From Candidatus Nomurabacteria bacterium (lineage in GTDB: Bacteria > Patescibacteriota > Minisyncoccia > Phycocordibacterales > UBA10002), in contig CALRDB010000002.1 in NCBI GenBank assembly GCA_943354745.1, positions 1 through 64,000 of the forward strand: 64,000 nt of DNA, given 5' to 3'. The notes below the pieces were generated by a model. The model saw only the letters and a program-made list of their open reading frames with translations, was not told the DNA's origin and made no database searches. Positions within the stretch are counted from its first letter, which is position 1, and each line of letters starts with the position of its first letter. Below, piece by piece: positions 25,273 to 33,850 of this stretch. Position numbers and translations under genes: made by a program.

Positions 25273-26543
25273 GTTTTATGTCGTGCGCGGTGCGGCTTCA
25301 CTGGAATAAGAGAAAATGAGACGTGCTTCTTTCCATGCTTATGGACCACAAAACGGTAGAACATCCACACAAGCAAGACAGGAATAGCACTTATGACAAT
25401 GGTCCAGGTTGGCCCCACAAAGGTGTAAGCGAATCCTGCAAGTACCGGGCCGATGGCCCATCCAAGATCCTGAAAAAGCGTAATGACCCCCGCAATCGTA
25501 CCATCGTTGTCGTGTTCACGATCGAGTGAGTGTAGCCAGGACCAAAGTGAAATGCTGGCCATTTCGTCTCCCGATGTTGCAAGAAACCCAAAAAGTAAAA
25601 AGAGCCAACCGAAGTCAAAGCCAAGGAGTATACCGGATACCGCGAATAAAAGCAGACCGAAAAAGACAAGAGCTCGCTTATCACTTCTATCGGCAAGATG
25701 TCCAAAAAGGAACCCGAGCAGTACAATCGAAAAGTCGAAGATACCCAAACCAAGACTGAGTAGTCCCGCATTCGCCTGATGAGCGATCACGAGCGGTACG
25801 ACAAACCAAATAGCACCGTAGAAAATACAACCGACGAAAGAGACGAGGAGTAACATACCACTCGCTGGGTTAAGGCGTTTAAGCGCTCTAAGTGTCGTGT
25901 GAAGAAAATGGCGACGAATAAAATAATGGTGCGAAGATACTTTCTTCTCCTTGTGAACTGAAACATAATCTTCCGGACTAAAAAAAAGAAAAAACAACGA
26001 GACGAGGAGAAGTACGAAGATGACAGATCCCATAATTTCAGGTTTTTGTGTCAGTACCAAAGGAAGCGCAATGCTTGCAAGTACCACACCGATTGACCCC
26101 GCTACATCTCGAACTGAAATGAACTTACCCGCTATGTCCTTAGGAGCATGCGAAAGTACATACGCGTCAACGCCTGGTCCAAAGAAAAGCCAGCCAAAAA
26201 TACTAAAGAGTAGACTAAGAAGATAGGTTATCCTCGTAAGCCCGAATGTAAGCGTAATCGCGGCAAACAAAAAGAGAAGAGTGGTTATCTTCAAAAATCT
26301 GCGATAACCAAAGCGGTCGAGAAGATGTCCCGCTGGAACATCGAGAAGAAGCTGCACAAAGGAGCAACTTCCCATCAGGAGACCGACGACCCACAAAGGA
26401 AAAAATTGCTCACCGAGAGGTGAGATAAGGGAGTAATGCAAACTCCCTCCGAATTTAAACAACAACAAGAAAAACCAAAATGGCAAAAAGCTTAGAAGAG
26501 CGTTTGCGAGTGAGCGAGTGTTTGCTGTTGAAGTGGAAGACAT
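25269..26543 (-). CDS. MFS transporter
   Basis: 424 residues from the ATG at 26543; the longer frame runs into tRNA-Arg and is rejected. Twelve hydrophobic segments can be counted. The motif between segments 2 and 3 is GHLLDRFGYRRFLK, the MFS signature, and LFGHLADRSDKRALVF is the matching loop in the second half, with a long basic central loop. Probably an exporter or sugar/drug-type carrier, but nothing fixes the substrate. Starts 15 bases after tRNA-Arg on the same strand. Confidence 0.85.
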   Translation of the reverse strand: MSSTSTANTRSLANALLSFLPFWFFLLLFKFGGSLHYSLISPLGEQFFPLWVVGLLMGSCSFVQLLLDVPAGHLLDRFGYRRFLKITTLLFLFAAITLTFGLTRITYLLSLLFSIFGWLFFGPGVDAYVLSHAPKDIAGKFISVRDVAGSIGVVLASIALPLVLTQKPEIMGSVIFVLLLVSLFFLFFSPEDYVSVHKEKKVSSHHYFIRRHFLHTTLRALKRLNPASGMLLLVSFVGCIFYGAIWFVVPLVIAHQANAGLLSLGLGIFDFSIVLLGFLFGHLADRSDKRALVFFGLLLFAVSGILLGFDFGWLFLLFGFLATSGDEMASISLWSWLHSLDREHDNDGTIAGVITLFQDLGWAIGPVLAGFAYTFVGPTWTIVISAIPVLLVWMFYRFVVHKHGKKHVSFSLIPVKPHRARHKT

Positions 26544-26557
26544 GATGGGCTTATGAA

Positions 26558-26632
26558 TGGTGCTCCTAGCTGGAATCGAACCAGCATCATCTCCTTCGGA
26601 GGGAGATATCCTATCCATTGAACGACAGGAGC
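26558..26632 (-). tRNA. tRNA-Arg (CCG), CCA encoded
   Basis: Minus strand acceptor GCTCCTG with TAGGAGC, discriminator A, encoded CCA. Anticodon stem TCTCC/GGAGA with loop CTCCGAA gives anticodon CCG (26597-26599). T arm GCTGG-TTCGATT-CCAGC. The only one of the three tRNAs here that encodes CCA. Confidence 0.92.
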
Positions 26633-26638
26633 GTCAGG

Positions 26639-26702
26639 CACCTGCCCGACACGCTTCGCTGTCGATGCGGGCGGGAGTCGGGCAGGTATCCATTGAACGA
26701 CA
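26639..26702. repeat. Palindromic insertion and partial tRNA-Arg duplicate
   Basis: ACCTGCCCGAC (26640-26650) and GTCGGGCAGGT (26677-26687) form an 11 bp inverted repeat next to tRNA-Arg. It is followed by TATCCATTGAACGACA (26687-26702), a 16-base exact copy of tRNA-Arg positions 26612-26627. The element seems to have duplicated part of the tRNA. Confidence 0.7.
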
Positions 26703-26826
26703 AGTGCGCACGACTATCTTATCTCCTCAGTCGGGAAATGGGAACCTCTTTTAGTTCCGTTGTCCGACTTGCCTTTTGACTCATTTTCTTCTATCTTTTG
26801 CGTGGGCAGCAAATTTAGTAGAAATT

Positions 26827-27066
26827 ATGAACGAAGATCAACTAATTATGCACGTGGAGGGAACCATCGTATTCTCTTCTGAGGGGTATACGAACCAGGC
26901 AAGGGCGGAACAACAAGGGAACCGAGAGGAGCCGGGAAAACCTTCACCTCTTCATAATACAAACAGCAATCAGGCTCTTTTTGCGGCGAACAAGCCTGCA
27001 AGGGAGTGGAGGCAGAGAAAACTCAATGAGGATAGACGCCGAGTACGGGGACTTGAAATTCGATAA
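26827..27066 (+). CDS. Hypothetical small hydrophilic protein
   Basis: 79 residues from the ATG at 26827; a longer frame starts at 26776. Hydrophilic, rich in Gln, Asn, Arg and Glu, ending in the basic stretch WRQRKLNEDRRRVRGLEIR. No domain is recognised. The chief support is the strong terminator 30 bp after its stop. It is on the strand opposite to its neighbours. Confidence 0.4.
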   Translation: MNEDQLIMHVEGTIVFSSEGYTNQARAEQQGNREEPGKPSPLHNTNSNQALFAANKPAREWRQRKLNEDRRRVRGLEIR

Positions 27067-27096
27067 CATATAAACATATAAAAGAGACGACAAATG

Positions 27097-27131
27097 CAAA
27101 AAGCGACCACCGGTGGTGGTCGCTCTTTTTT
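27097..27131. terminator. Bidirectional terminator
   Basis: AAAAAGCGACCACC-GGTGGTGGTCGCTCTTTTTT; serves the small gene on plus and dnaJ on minus. Confidence 0.9.
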
Positions 27132-27172
27132 ATCTTTTCATCGTCTACATTCTACTTACTACTCGCTTCGCG

Positions 27173-28267
27173 CTATATCCCCTGCTTCTTTAACTCTTCA
27201 ACAAGCTTCTTTACGTCTTTCGAGAGCTTGCTTGGAAGGTCAATGACAATTTTAATAAGTAAGTCACCACGACGGTTCCTGTCGATGGGCACTCCTTTCC
27301 CTTTGAGGCGAAGCATCTCACCCGGTTTAATACCCTCGGGAATCTTAACCGTCACATTACCATCGAGAGTGGGAATAGTGTATTCATCACCGAGTAACGC
27401 GCTTGAAAGTTTAATCTGCAAATCCATAAGGAGATTACTTCCTTCTCTTTGGAAGAGAGCGTGCTTTTGTACATGTACCTTCACATAGAGATCTCCTGCA
27501 ACGCCTCCTTGTATTGCCTCACCTGCTCCCCCGAGACGGATAACTTCTCCATCTTCTATACCCACCGGCACCTTAACGACAATCTCCTCCTGTTTTCGAT
27601 TAACTCCAGCACCGTGACAGGTGCCACACTTCTCGGAAGGTACTTGGCCCCGTCCCAAACAATCATCGCAGGTCTTGGTGGTCTGGACAGCTCCGAAAAT
27701 AGAACGACGACTTTCACGAATTTTGCCCTTACCATTGCAAGTTTTACAGGTCTCCAGCTTCGCGCCCGGCTTTGCTCCGCTTCCTTTACAGATATCACAG
27801 CTACTCGTCTTATTTAACAGCATGCGGCGTTCAACACCGAAGATAGACTCGGAGAATGAAAGCTCAATATCGACGGAAATATCACGTCCGCGTCTCGCGC
27901 GCTCTCGTTGACCACCGAAGAAGTCACTGAAAATATCACCGAGGTCAAATTCAAATCCATTCGCGTTCCCGCTGAAACCTTGCCCTGAAGCAAAGTTACT
28001 GAAATCGAATCCTTCAAAGCCTTCATGTCCGGCTCCAGCACCATTACTCGCGCCCCCGGAAAATACTCGGCCATAGGCATCATACTCCGCGCGCTTTTTC
28101 TCGTCCGAAAGCACGCTGTACGCCTCGTTCACTTCTTTAAACTTCGCCTCATCACCACCTTTCTTATCGGGGTGGAATTTATGCGCCATCGTACGAAACG
28201 CCTTTTTAATATCGTCTTGCGAGGCTGCTTTTTGGATACCGAGAAGGTCGTAGTAATTTTTTGACAT
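27173..28267 (-). CDS. dnaJ: Chaperone DnaJ
   Basis: 364 residues. J domain with HPD (FHPDKKGGDEAKFKEVNEAY), a Gly/Phe-rich region (GFEGFDFSNFASGQGFSGN), four zinc-binding CxxCxGxG repeats (CDICKGSGAKPG, CKTCNGKGKI, CDDCLGRGQV, CGTCHGAGV) and the two C-terminal substrate domains. A full type I DnaJ, working with DnaK. No dnaK or grpE is next to it. CGAAT-type repeats lie upstream. Confidence 0.95.
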   Translation of the reverse strand: MSKNYYDLLGIQKAASQDDIKKAFRTMAHKFHPDKKGGDEAKFKEVNEAYSVLSDEKKRAEYDAYGRVFSGGASNGAGAGHEGFEGFDFSNFASGQGFSGNANGFEFDLGDIFSDFFGGQRERARRGRDISVDIELSFSESIFGVERRMLLNKTSSCDICKGSGAKPGAKLETCKTCNGKGKIRESRRSIFGAVQTTKTCDDCLGRGQVPSEKCGTCHGAGVNRKQEEIVVKVPVGIEDGEVIRLGGAGEAIQGGVAGDLYVKVHVQKHALFQREGSNLLMDLQIKLSSALLGDEYTIPTLDGNVTVKIPEGIKPGEMLRLKGKGVPIDRNRRGDLLIKIVIDLPSKLSKDVKKLVEELKKQGI

Positions 28268-28491
28268 AGCTATACGAAAATACGAATTACACGAATCAAC
28301 GAATGGCTACGAATAAGAATCGAAAATAAGTATATATCAAGAAGCTTCTACGCTAGATTGACAGAGTATACATTATGTTCTACTGTTTTGTCCAGCCGGT
28401 TTAGAAATCAACAAAAAAATGGCCGGGTAAGAGGATGGCACCAAATGAACAATTATAAATGTAACAAGGGGTGTCTTTTTTTATGCAAAAA

Positions 28492-29178
28492 TTACTGTAT
28501 TATATACACCACATCCTTCCGTTCCACGATGACCTTCCAACCGCTACGCTTCGCGTGAGCGTAGAGCTTCGCGTTCGGATTAAAGCACATCGGCTCGTCC
28601 ACCAGTTCAAGGAACGGAATATCGCTCTCGGTATCCCCTACTCCGATTGAACCTTTAAGCGAAAGCTTCTCTTTCGCAACCGCATGTTGAACCACAGCAG
28701 CTTTATTGAGCATAAAGGTCTCCTCGGTGATTTTGCCGGTGAATCGCTCTGTGGGTCCCGTCTCATACATAAGACCGTAGACCTTATCGAAACCAAGACG
28801 TTTGCAGAAATGATCCAGAACGCCTTTCGGTGAATGCGAAACCGCAAGCAAAAAATAATCCTTCTTTTTAAGATCCTTAATAAGGTCACGGGTGTAGCGA
28901 TAGACACGGTCCTTCTGTTCAGCTACTACCTCTTCAGCAACGCGACTAAAATCGGCGTATGCGACACCCTTAATGTTCTGCATGAACACTTTGATAATCG
29001 CATGGATATATGCGTCATACTCACCTTTCCGGTCAAGCCATGCCAGTCTTTGCCGTGCAAAGTCCTGCGCCTTTTGCTTGCTAAAGATTCCCTCTTCAAT
29101 GAGGCGGTCAACAATTTGGATAAGAAGACTTGAGCGGAAAATAGTTCCGTCGATATCGAAGATAGCTACCTTTTGCAT
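28492..29178 (-). CDS. HAD-IB family phosphatase (SerB-like)
   Basis: 228 residues from the ATG at 29178 (MQKVAIFDIDGT). Motif I is FDIDGTIFRSS, motif II LLAVSHSPKGVLDHF, motif III TEETFMLNK, motif IV IGVGDTESDIPFLELV. The helical cap between motifs I and II and the FNPNAKLYAHAKRSGWKVIV end are as in SerB-related HAD-IB enzymes. It could be phosphoserine phosphatase, but no other serine genes are near, and HAD-IB proteins in small genomes also act on lipid phosphates. Confidence 0.85.
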   Translation of the reverse strand: MQKVAIFDIDGTIFRSSLLIQIVDRLIEEGIFSKQKAQDFARQRLAWLDRKGEYDAYIHAIIKVFMQNIKGVAYADFSRVAEEVVAEQKDRVYRYTRDLIKDLKKKDYFLLAVSHSPKGVLDHFCKRLGFDKVYGLMYETGPTERFTGKITEETFMLNKAAVVQHAVAKEKLSLKGSIGVGDTESDIPFLELVDEPMCFNPNAKLYAHAKRSGWKVIVERKDVVYIIQ

Positions 29179-29246
29179 ATAAATAGTATACACCAGAGAG
29201 GACTAGCGTAACTTAAGTAAATGTGTTACCGTTTTACTAGAACCTT

Positions 29247-29732
29247 ATGAAAAAAATCTTCCCTGAGTACCCGAATCTACTCCTCTACGCCAGTCAAAGC
29301 TGGAACCTCGGATTAGCAGCAGAAAGACTACAGGCACGTTGCAGAACGATCAGCACCTTTTCAGATACAGCGCTCGCTTCAAAGTTCATTACATCATATG
29401 GAAGTGAAATTGACTGTGTGATTCTCATTGTGCCGGCGAAAGAGATTATGAAGACTCCTTTTGGCATTTTGGCGATTACATCGAAACCCATGGCGAAATT
29501 AGTCGCTGCCATTACCAAGAAATCGATCTTCTCAGCGATAATCAATCCCATTACATTCTGGGAGGTGTTTGATCATACCCATCTCTCCGCAACTAAGATT
29601 GCGTTTAATCAAATGGATCGAGCCGTTGGTCCATGGCCGTCAAAAGAGAGACTGTACATGGACCTCGATTGGTCAGCCGTCTTTTCCATAGTGCAAGGTT
29701 TCATGCATGAGCGTGGCGATCACACACCGTGA
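29247..29732 (+). CDS. Hypothetical protein
   Basis: 161 residues, no signal peptide; moderately hydrophobic segments (VILIVPAKEI, LAITSKPMAKLVAAI) suggest an alpha/beta fold rather than a membrane protein. No catalytic motif is recognised. It stands alone on the plus strand between the HAD-IB gene and metK. It starts with ATGAAAAAAATCTTCCC, and is weakly supported as a gene by codon composition and length. Confidence 0.5.
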   Translation: MKKIFPEYPNLLLYASQSWNLGLAAERLQARCRTISTFSDTALASKFITSYGSEIDCVILIVPAKEIMKTPFGILAITSKPMAKLVAAITKKSIFSAIINPITFWEVFDHTHLSATKIAFNQMDRAVGPWPSKERLYMDLDWSAVFSIVQGFMHERGDHTP

Positions 29733-29793
29733 AAGTACCCTGAACGAATTCACAAAACGCCGATCCAATCTTGGAGCGGCATTTTTTATGCTA

Positions 29794-30849
29794 TTACATC
29801 TTAATAACTTTTTCCCAAGGAAGACCTTTTTTCCCAAAATGACCATAGGCGGCAGTCTGCAAATACCACGGTTTCCTGAGGTCAAGACGTTCGATAATCG
29901 CAAGTGGCCGAAAGTCAAAATGTTTCTTCACCAATGGCGCAAGACTCTTCCCTTTCTCGTCAATCGCGTGAACCATAAGCGGATCAATGTGGCCGATAGC
30001 ATACGCGACAGAAACGAGACAATCTTTCGCGTATCCGTTTGCAACCAAATTTTTCGCCACAAACCGACACATGTAAGCAGCAGAGCGGTCGACTTTGGTG
30101 AGATCTTTTCCTGAGAATGCTCCTCCTCCATGACAGATAAGTCCGCCGTAGGTATCCACCATGATTTTGCGGCCAGTGAGTCCAGCATCTGCTTCGAATC
30201 CTCCCTGTACAAAACTCCCAGTTGGATTGACAAGGACCTCGATTCCTTGAAGCGACCCTATAATCGGAGCAATGATTTTCTTCGTAACGACATCGGTCAC
30301 CTCGTCGTGCCCGACACTCTTGTCGTGCTGAGTAGAGACAAGCGCTGTGGCAATCTTGTTATCAAGAATGGTGATTTGGGTCTTACCATCGGGCTTGAGC
30401 CATTTTATTTCCTTTTTCTCTCGCGCCTCCTGAAGTCTTCGAGCCATCTTGTGTACTAACACAACACCCTTCGGTAAAAATTCGGGCGTTTCCGTCGTGG
30501 CAAAGCCGTACATAATACCTTGGTCGCCCGCACCTCCTGTGTTAACTCCTTGTGCGATATCAGGTGACTGCTCCACGATAAAAACCTGGATATCTAACGG
30601 TTTGGTATAGCCAATACTTCTATACACCTGTGCAGCGATTTTCTTGTAATCCACCTTTGCTTTAGTAGTAACTTCTCCGCCGAGTACGAGATGTCCGTGG
30701 CTTCCAAACGTTTCTACGGCAACTCGACTCATAGGATCCTGCCTCATGCATTCGTCTAAAATCGCGTCTGAAATTTGGTCACAGACCTTATCTGGATGGC
30801 CATTGGTAACACTCTCTACGGTGTACGTCTTACGATCATGTATATGCAT
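29794..30849 (-). CDS. metK: S-adenosylmethionine synthetase
   Basis: 351 residues, somewhat shorter than the E. coli enzyme. VTNGHPDKVCDQISDAILDE holds the ATP and methionine site, GAGDQGIMYGFAT the first signature, and GGGAFSGKDLTKVDRSAAYMCRF the P-loop-like second signature. It makes SAM from methionine and ATP. A SAM-I-like riboswitch lies upstream, so it is likely repressed by its own product. The SAM user speD is in the same window. Confidence 0.95.
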   Translation of the reverse strand: MHIHDRKTYTVESVTNGHPDKVCDQISDAILDECMRQDPMSRVAVETFGSHGHLVLGGEVTTKAKVDYKKIAAQVYRSIGYTKPLDIQVFIVEQSPDIAQGVNTGGAGDQGIMYGFATTETPEFLPKGVVLVHKMARRLQEAREKKEIKWLKPDGKTQITILDNKIATALVSTQHDKSVGHDEVTDVVTKKIIAPIIGSLQGIEVLVNPTGSFVQGGFEADAGLTGRKIMVDTYGGLICHGGGAFSGKDLTKVDRSAAYMCRFVAKNLVANGYAKDCLVSVAYAIGHIDPLMVHAIDEKGKSLAPLVKKHFDFRPLAIIERLDLRKPWYLQTAAYGHFGKKGLPWEKVIKM

Positions 30850-30978
30850 CGATTTGAAATTAATTTTTAATTTTCTAATTTTTTAATTTCTAAATAATTT
30901 CCCGATGTCTTTTGTTTAAAAACTGGAAATTGGTTATTAAAAATTAAAATCCTTCCGTCCAGGAAGAATTTGACATTG

Positions 30979-31072
30979 TATCTTCCCTCGCGGGCTAGAT
31001 GGAGCACCGCGTTCTCACAAAACCGGTTGCCGGAGGATCCTTGAGCTAGTACTCTCCCCTCTCTCTTGATAT
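30979..31072 (-). promoter_or_regulatory. SAM-I-like riboswitch upstream of metK
   Basis: Minus strand begins TATCAAGAGAGAGGGGAGAG, contains CCTCCGGCAACCGG and GCGGTGCTCC, and ends GGGAAGATA, so the P1 helix (TATC/GATA) closes a SAM-I type core with the conserved GGCAACC and GGTGC strings. About 140 nt separate it from the metK start; that stretch has CTTCC-TGGAC-GGAAG followed by a T-rich run, which may be the terminator. The rest of the gap 30850-31270 is AT-rich sequence and a CATTCCC-type repeat. Confidence 0.75.
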
Positions 31073-31169
31073 ATATTCAGTTGTGACTACATAGTATCTA
31101 ACTTACGAAAAACATGCAAAGTTACACGACAACTATCTATAGTAGAACTTAGGCACTCGGTCTCTTTCT

Positions 31170-31244
31170 GTCATCCTCGCGGATGCGGGGATCCAGTGTT
31201 GAGTTATTTTTTAAGGACTGGATTCCACTTTAGAGTGGAATGAC
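31170..31244. repeat. Double copy of the CATTCCC dispersed repeat
   Basis: GTCATCCTCGCGGATGCGGG, ATCCAG, a short spacer, then CTGGATTCCACTTTAGAGTGG and AATGACA: two palindromic units in head-to-head arrangement. Confidence 0.7.
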
Positions 31245-31269
31245 ACCGATTGCGTAAATCCTACATATA

Positions 31270-31839
31270 TTACACCTCTATCGTTACGGCTCCTTCACGA
31301 AGTACCTGTGGCGCTCCACTAAGAAGCGACACCAGCGTGGAAGGTTTCCCCACATACGCTCGCTTTGCCCCGATATACATATCAACATGTGTCCCAAAAT
31401 AAGACTTAGCTTCCTTAATGGTTCTTGCCGGCGTCTTTCCTTCGAAGTTCGCACTCGGCGCTACCAGTGGACCGGTCTCCTTGAGCAAAGCCTGGAGGCG
31501 GGAGGAGCGCGGAAGCCTGAACGCGAGTGAACCGGTATTACGATGCAAATACGAAAACTTTTTTGCTTTGCAAGGAAAGACAACACTTACTTTCCCTGGC
31601 CAAACCTTCTTCAGAAATTTCTCCTGTACCAGCGTGACTTTGCATCCAAATACACGGAGGTCCGTAATGTCACTGATCAGCACAATAAATGGTTTCTGTG
31701 CCGTCTCCCGCCGGAACGCGTATAGGCGCTCGACCGCTTTGCGGTTGAGCGCCTTAGCCACGATTCCATAGATAGTATCGGTAGGAATAACCGCGAGACC
31801 TCCTCGACTGAGAAGTGAGCTAAGATGAGTTGAAAACAT
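31270..31839 (-). CDS. tsaC: L-threonylcarbamoyladenylate synthase (TsaC/Sua5, YrdC domain)
   Basis: 189 residues from the ATG at 31839, which has AAGGA six bases upstream. The YrdC core is visible: GGLAVIPTDTIYGIVAKAL, RKAVERLYAFRRETAQKPFIVLI, VWPGKVSVVFPC, and ETGPLVAPSANFEGKTPA. It makes threonylcarbamoyl-AMP, the first step of t6A37 on ANN-decoding tRNAs. There is no C-terminal Sua5 domain. A CGAAT-type repeat lies upstream. Confidence 0.9.
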   Translation of the reverse strand: MFSTHLSSLLSRGGLAVIPTDTIYGIVAKALNRKAVERLYAFRRETAQKPFIVLISDITDLRVFGCKVTLVQEKFLKKVWPGKVSVVFPCKAKKFSYLHRNTGSLAFRLPRSSRLQALLKETGPLVAPSANFEGKTPARTIKEAKSYFGTHVDMYIGAKRAYVGKPSTLVSLLSGAPQVLREGAVTIEV

Positions 31840-31917
31840 AGATGTCCTTATTATATACAAAAATACGAACGCGGGGTTCGTACTTTCGTATCGGTTTTGG
31901 GAGTTCGTATTGTTTGA

Positions 31918-32493
31918 TTATTTTGCCGTAAACGCTCCCGCTACTCCTTCTACAACGATATCTTCACGGTAGTTAAAAGCCGGTGTGCCAATATCTTTAT
32001 ACAAGACTACTTTGTATGTCCCAGCAGTAACTGTAGGTCGGAGGAGTTCAATGGTTACCTTCTGACCATTACCGACGAATACCTTTTGTGCCCCGAGGAT
32101 ATTACCAAGCTTGCCATCTTTCTCTTCACGAACGGCAGCCCACAAAATATCTGCAGCATCCAAATTTGCGATTTCCACACGATCACCCGCAACCTGATCC
32201 ACTACATGAAGATTGGTTACCGAAACGGTGCTCGTAGCAGTAGTACCAGCAGAAGAAACATCTGAGACCCCCTTAACTTTATTTGCTACTTCCTTAACCT
32301 TAGGTGTCTCGGCTTTCTTATCACCGGTAGCCTCCTTCACGGTAGCGGCCAAAGTGTCGTTAGTAGGAAGAGCGTTTCCACCTCGGCGATCTTGCCAAAA
32401 TACCCCCGCGGCAAAACCAACAAGAAGTCCGATAATTAAAGCGGTGATAACCTTCGCGGAAGCACTGTTTGTCGCCGGCTCGATAGTTTCCAT
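31918..32493 (-). CDS. Anchored extracellular protein (DUF7282-like domain)
   Basis: 191 residues. One N-terminal membrane segment (VITALIIGLLVGFAAGVFW), a low-complexity Lys/Thr/Ala linker, then a beta-rich domain: VTNLHVVDQVAGDRVEIANL, LGAQKVFVGNGQKVTIELLRP, TAGTYKVVLYKDIG and NYREDIVVEG. The order of strands resembles the DUF7282-type beta sandwich often found on anchored CPR and archaeal proteins; this is a pattern-level reading. Role unknown. Confidence 0.65.
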   Translation of the reverse strand: METIEPATNSASAKVITALIIGLLVGFAAGVFWQDRRGGNALPTNDTLAATVKEATGDKKAETPKVKEVANKVKGVSDVSSAGTTATSTVSVTNLHVVDQVAGDRVEIANLDAADILWAAVREEKDGKLGNILGAQKVFVGNGQKVTIELLRPTVTAGTYKVVLYKDIGTPAFNYREDIVVEGVAGAFTAK

Positions 32494-32599
32494 AGAGAAA
32501 ATCAGTTATGAATAAATATTAAGAATTATGGCTGTATTGTATTCAGATTGTCTCTATTGGAAATCTTGATTTAATTGATATATATGTTATAAGTAACTT

Positions 32600-33346
32600 A
32601 TGGTTTTGCGCACTCGTTTTAAAAAAGACATTGTCTGTGAGTTTATTCCTCCCCCTCGCCCCTCACAAAAGGTGATTATTTTCTGTAAGGGAATGCCTGG
32701 GTTACCCAGATGCCCAGAAGTGTTGGACTTCTGGTCCAAAAAAGGATACTGGGTATTTTTCCCCCGTTATCGTGGCACCTGGGAAAGCGACGGCGAGTTT
32801 TTGAGGGAATCTCCCGAAAAGGACATTCTTGATGTCATCGACGAACTTCCAAAAGGATTTACCGATCTCTGGTCCGGTAAACGCTACACACTACCGACTA
32901 CAAACTCCAAACTGTATATCTTCGGCGGTAGTTTCGGCGGGCCGGCTGCGATTCTTTGTTCGCGCGATCCACGTGTGACGAAAGCGGTAGCTTTTGCCCC
33001 TGTCATTGACTGGGAAGCGCCGTCAGAGGAAGAGCCCATGGATAAACTCGGCGCATTTATTCCGAAAGGTTTTGGAAATGGATATCGATTCTCGAAAAAG
33101 AATTGGGACCGACTCAGCCACAACAAGTTTTACAGTCCACTCAAAGAGTCCGATACAATAGACGGCAAAAAACTTCTCATCTTCCACGCAAAGGATGACG
33201 AATCGTGCCACTATCCCGCGACCAAAACATTCGCCGAGAAAACCGGCGCACAGCTCATCACCCTCCGTACCGGTCGTCATTTCGGTTTCTCAAAATCCAT
33301 TGAGCCGAGGTTCTATAAGGAAATCAAAAAATTCCTTAACCACTGA
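32600..33346 (+). CDS. Alpha/beta hydrolase (prolyl oligopeptidase-like)
   Basis: 248 residues. KVIIFCKGMPGLPRCPEVLDF is the first strand and oxyanion region, FPRYRGTWESDGEFLRESP follows, the nucleophile elbow is FGGSFGGPAAIL (GxSxG), the acid is in LIFHAKDDESCHYP and the His in TGRHFGFSKSIEP. All three triad residues can be placed. It is probably a cytoplasmic esterase or peptidase; no signal peptide is seen. A perfect palindrome follows the stop. Confidence 0.85.
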   Translation: MVLRTRFKKDIVCEFIPPPRPSQKVIIFCKGMPGLPRCPEVLDFWSKKGYWVFFPRYRGTWESDGEFLRESPEKDILDVIDELPKGFTDLWSGKRYTLPTTNSKLYIFGGSFGGPAAILCSRDPRVTKAVAFAPVIDWEAPSEEEPMDKLGAFIPKGFGNGYRFSKKNWDRLSHNKFYSPLKESDTIDGKKLLIFHAKDDESCHYPATKTFAEKTGAQLITLRTGRHFGFSKSIEPRFYKEIKKFLNH

Positions 33347-33350
33347 ATTT

Positions 33351-33380
33351 AGCTTTTATTTACGGCCGTAAATAAAAGCT
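33351..33380. terminator. Perfect 30-bp palindrome after the hydrolase gene
   Basis: AGCTTTTATTTACGG and its exact reverse complement with no spacer. It starts 4 bp after the hydrolase stop. No long T tract follows, so it may be a terminator-like stem or a protein-binding site. Confidence 0.5.
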
Positions 33381-33507
33381 GAGTTAGTAAAATGAAGCCA
33401 CCAGACCCTCATATGAGTCTGAAGGTTGAGCCTTGCTTGTTTTTACAGAGACATTGTTTCAAGAGCGAGTATTTCGTCCGCCAGTTTTTTAAACTCCATC
33501 TTTGCAA

Positions 33508-33804
33508 CTAGTTCGCGTCCTGTTGTGATTTTGTAATACTGTTCCTCGAAAATTGCCTAAGCTCCACTGCCTGTGCTCGAAGTTCAACTGCCTTAGCATC
33601 ATCAATATCATCCAAAATCTTCGCGGCTTCGCGAAGGGAGTCAACAACTTTGTCGACCACTATACCGTGCGATTCATTTTGGACCGGCCGACCATCGTCA
33701 AAGATACGACTCAAAACATGCCTGATGTTTTCCTTACCATTTTCAAGTACTTCGTGTGCCTTTTGATACGGAGGTTTTGGCGTCTCCCATTTTGTTTCGT
33801 TCAT
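33508..33804 (-). CDS. Hypothetical helical protein
   Basis: 98 residues, hydrophilic, predominantly helical (KAHEVLENGKENIRHVLSRIF, VDSLREAAKILDDIDDAKAVELRAQAVELR), no membrane segment. Not recognised. It is on the same strand as truB upstream, 47 bases from the truB stop in the other direction, and the ATG at 33804 is followed by codon usage like its neighbours. Confidence 0.5.
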   Translation of the reverse strand: MNETKWETPKPPYQKAHEVLENGKENIRHVLSRIFDDGRPVQNESHGIVVDKVVDSLREAAKILDDIDDAKAVELRAQAVELRQFSRNSITKSQQDAN

Positions 33805-33850
33805 AAAAGTAGAAATAATCTTCTAGTAATCTGTAAATAAAACTATAGCG

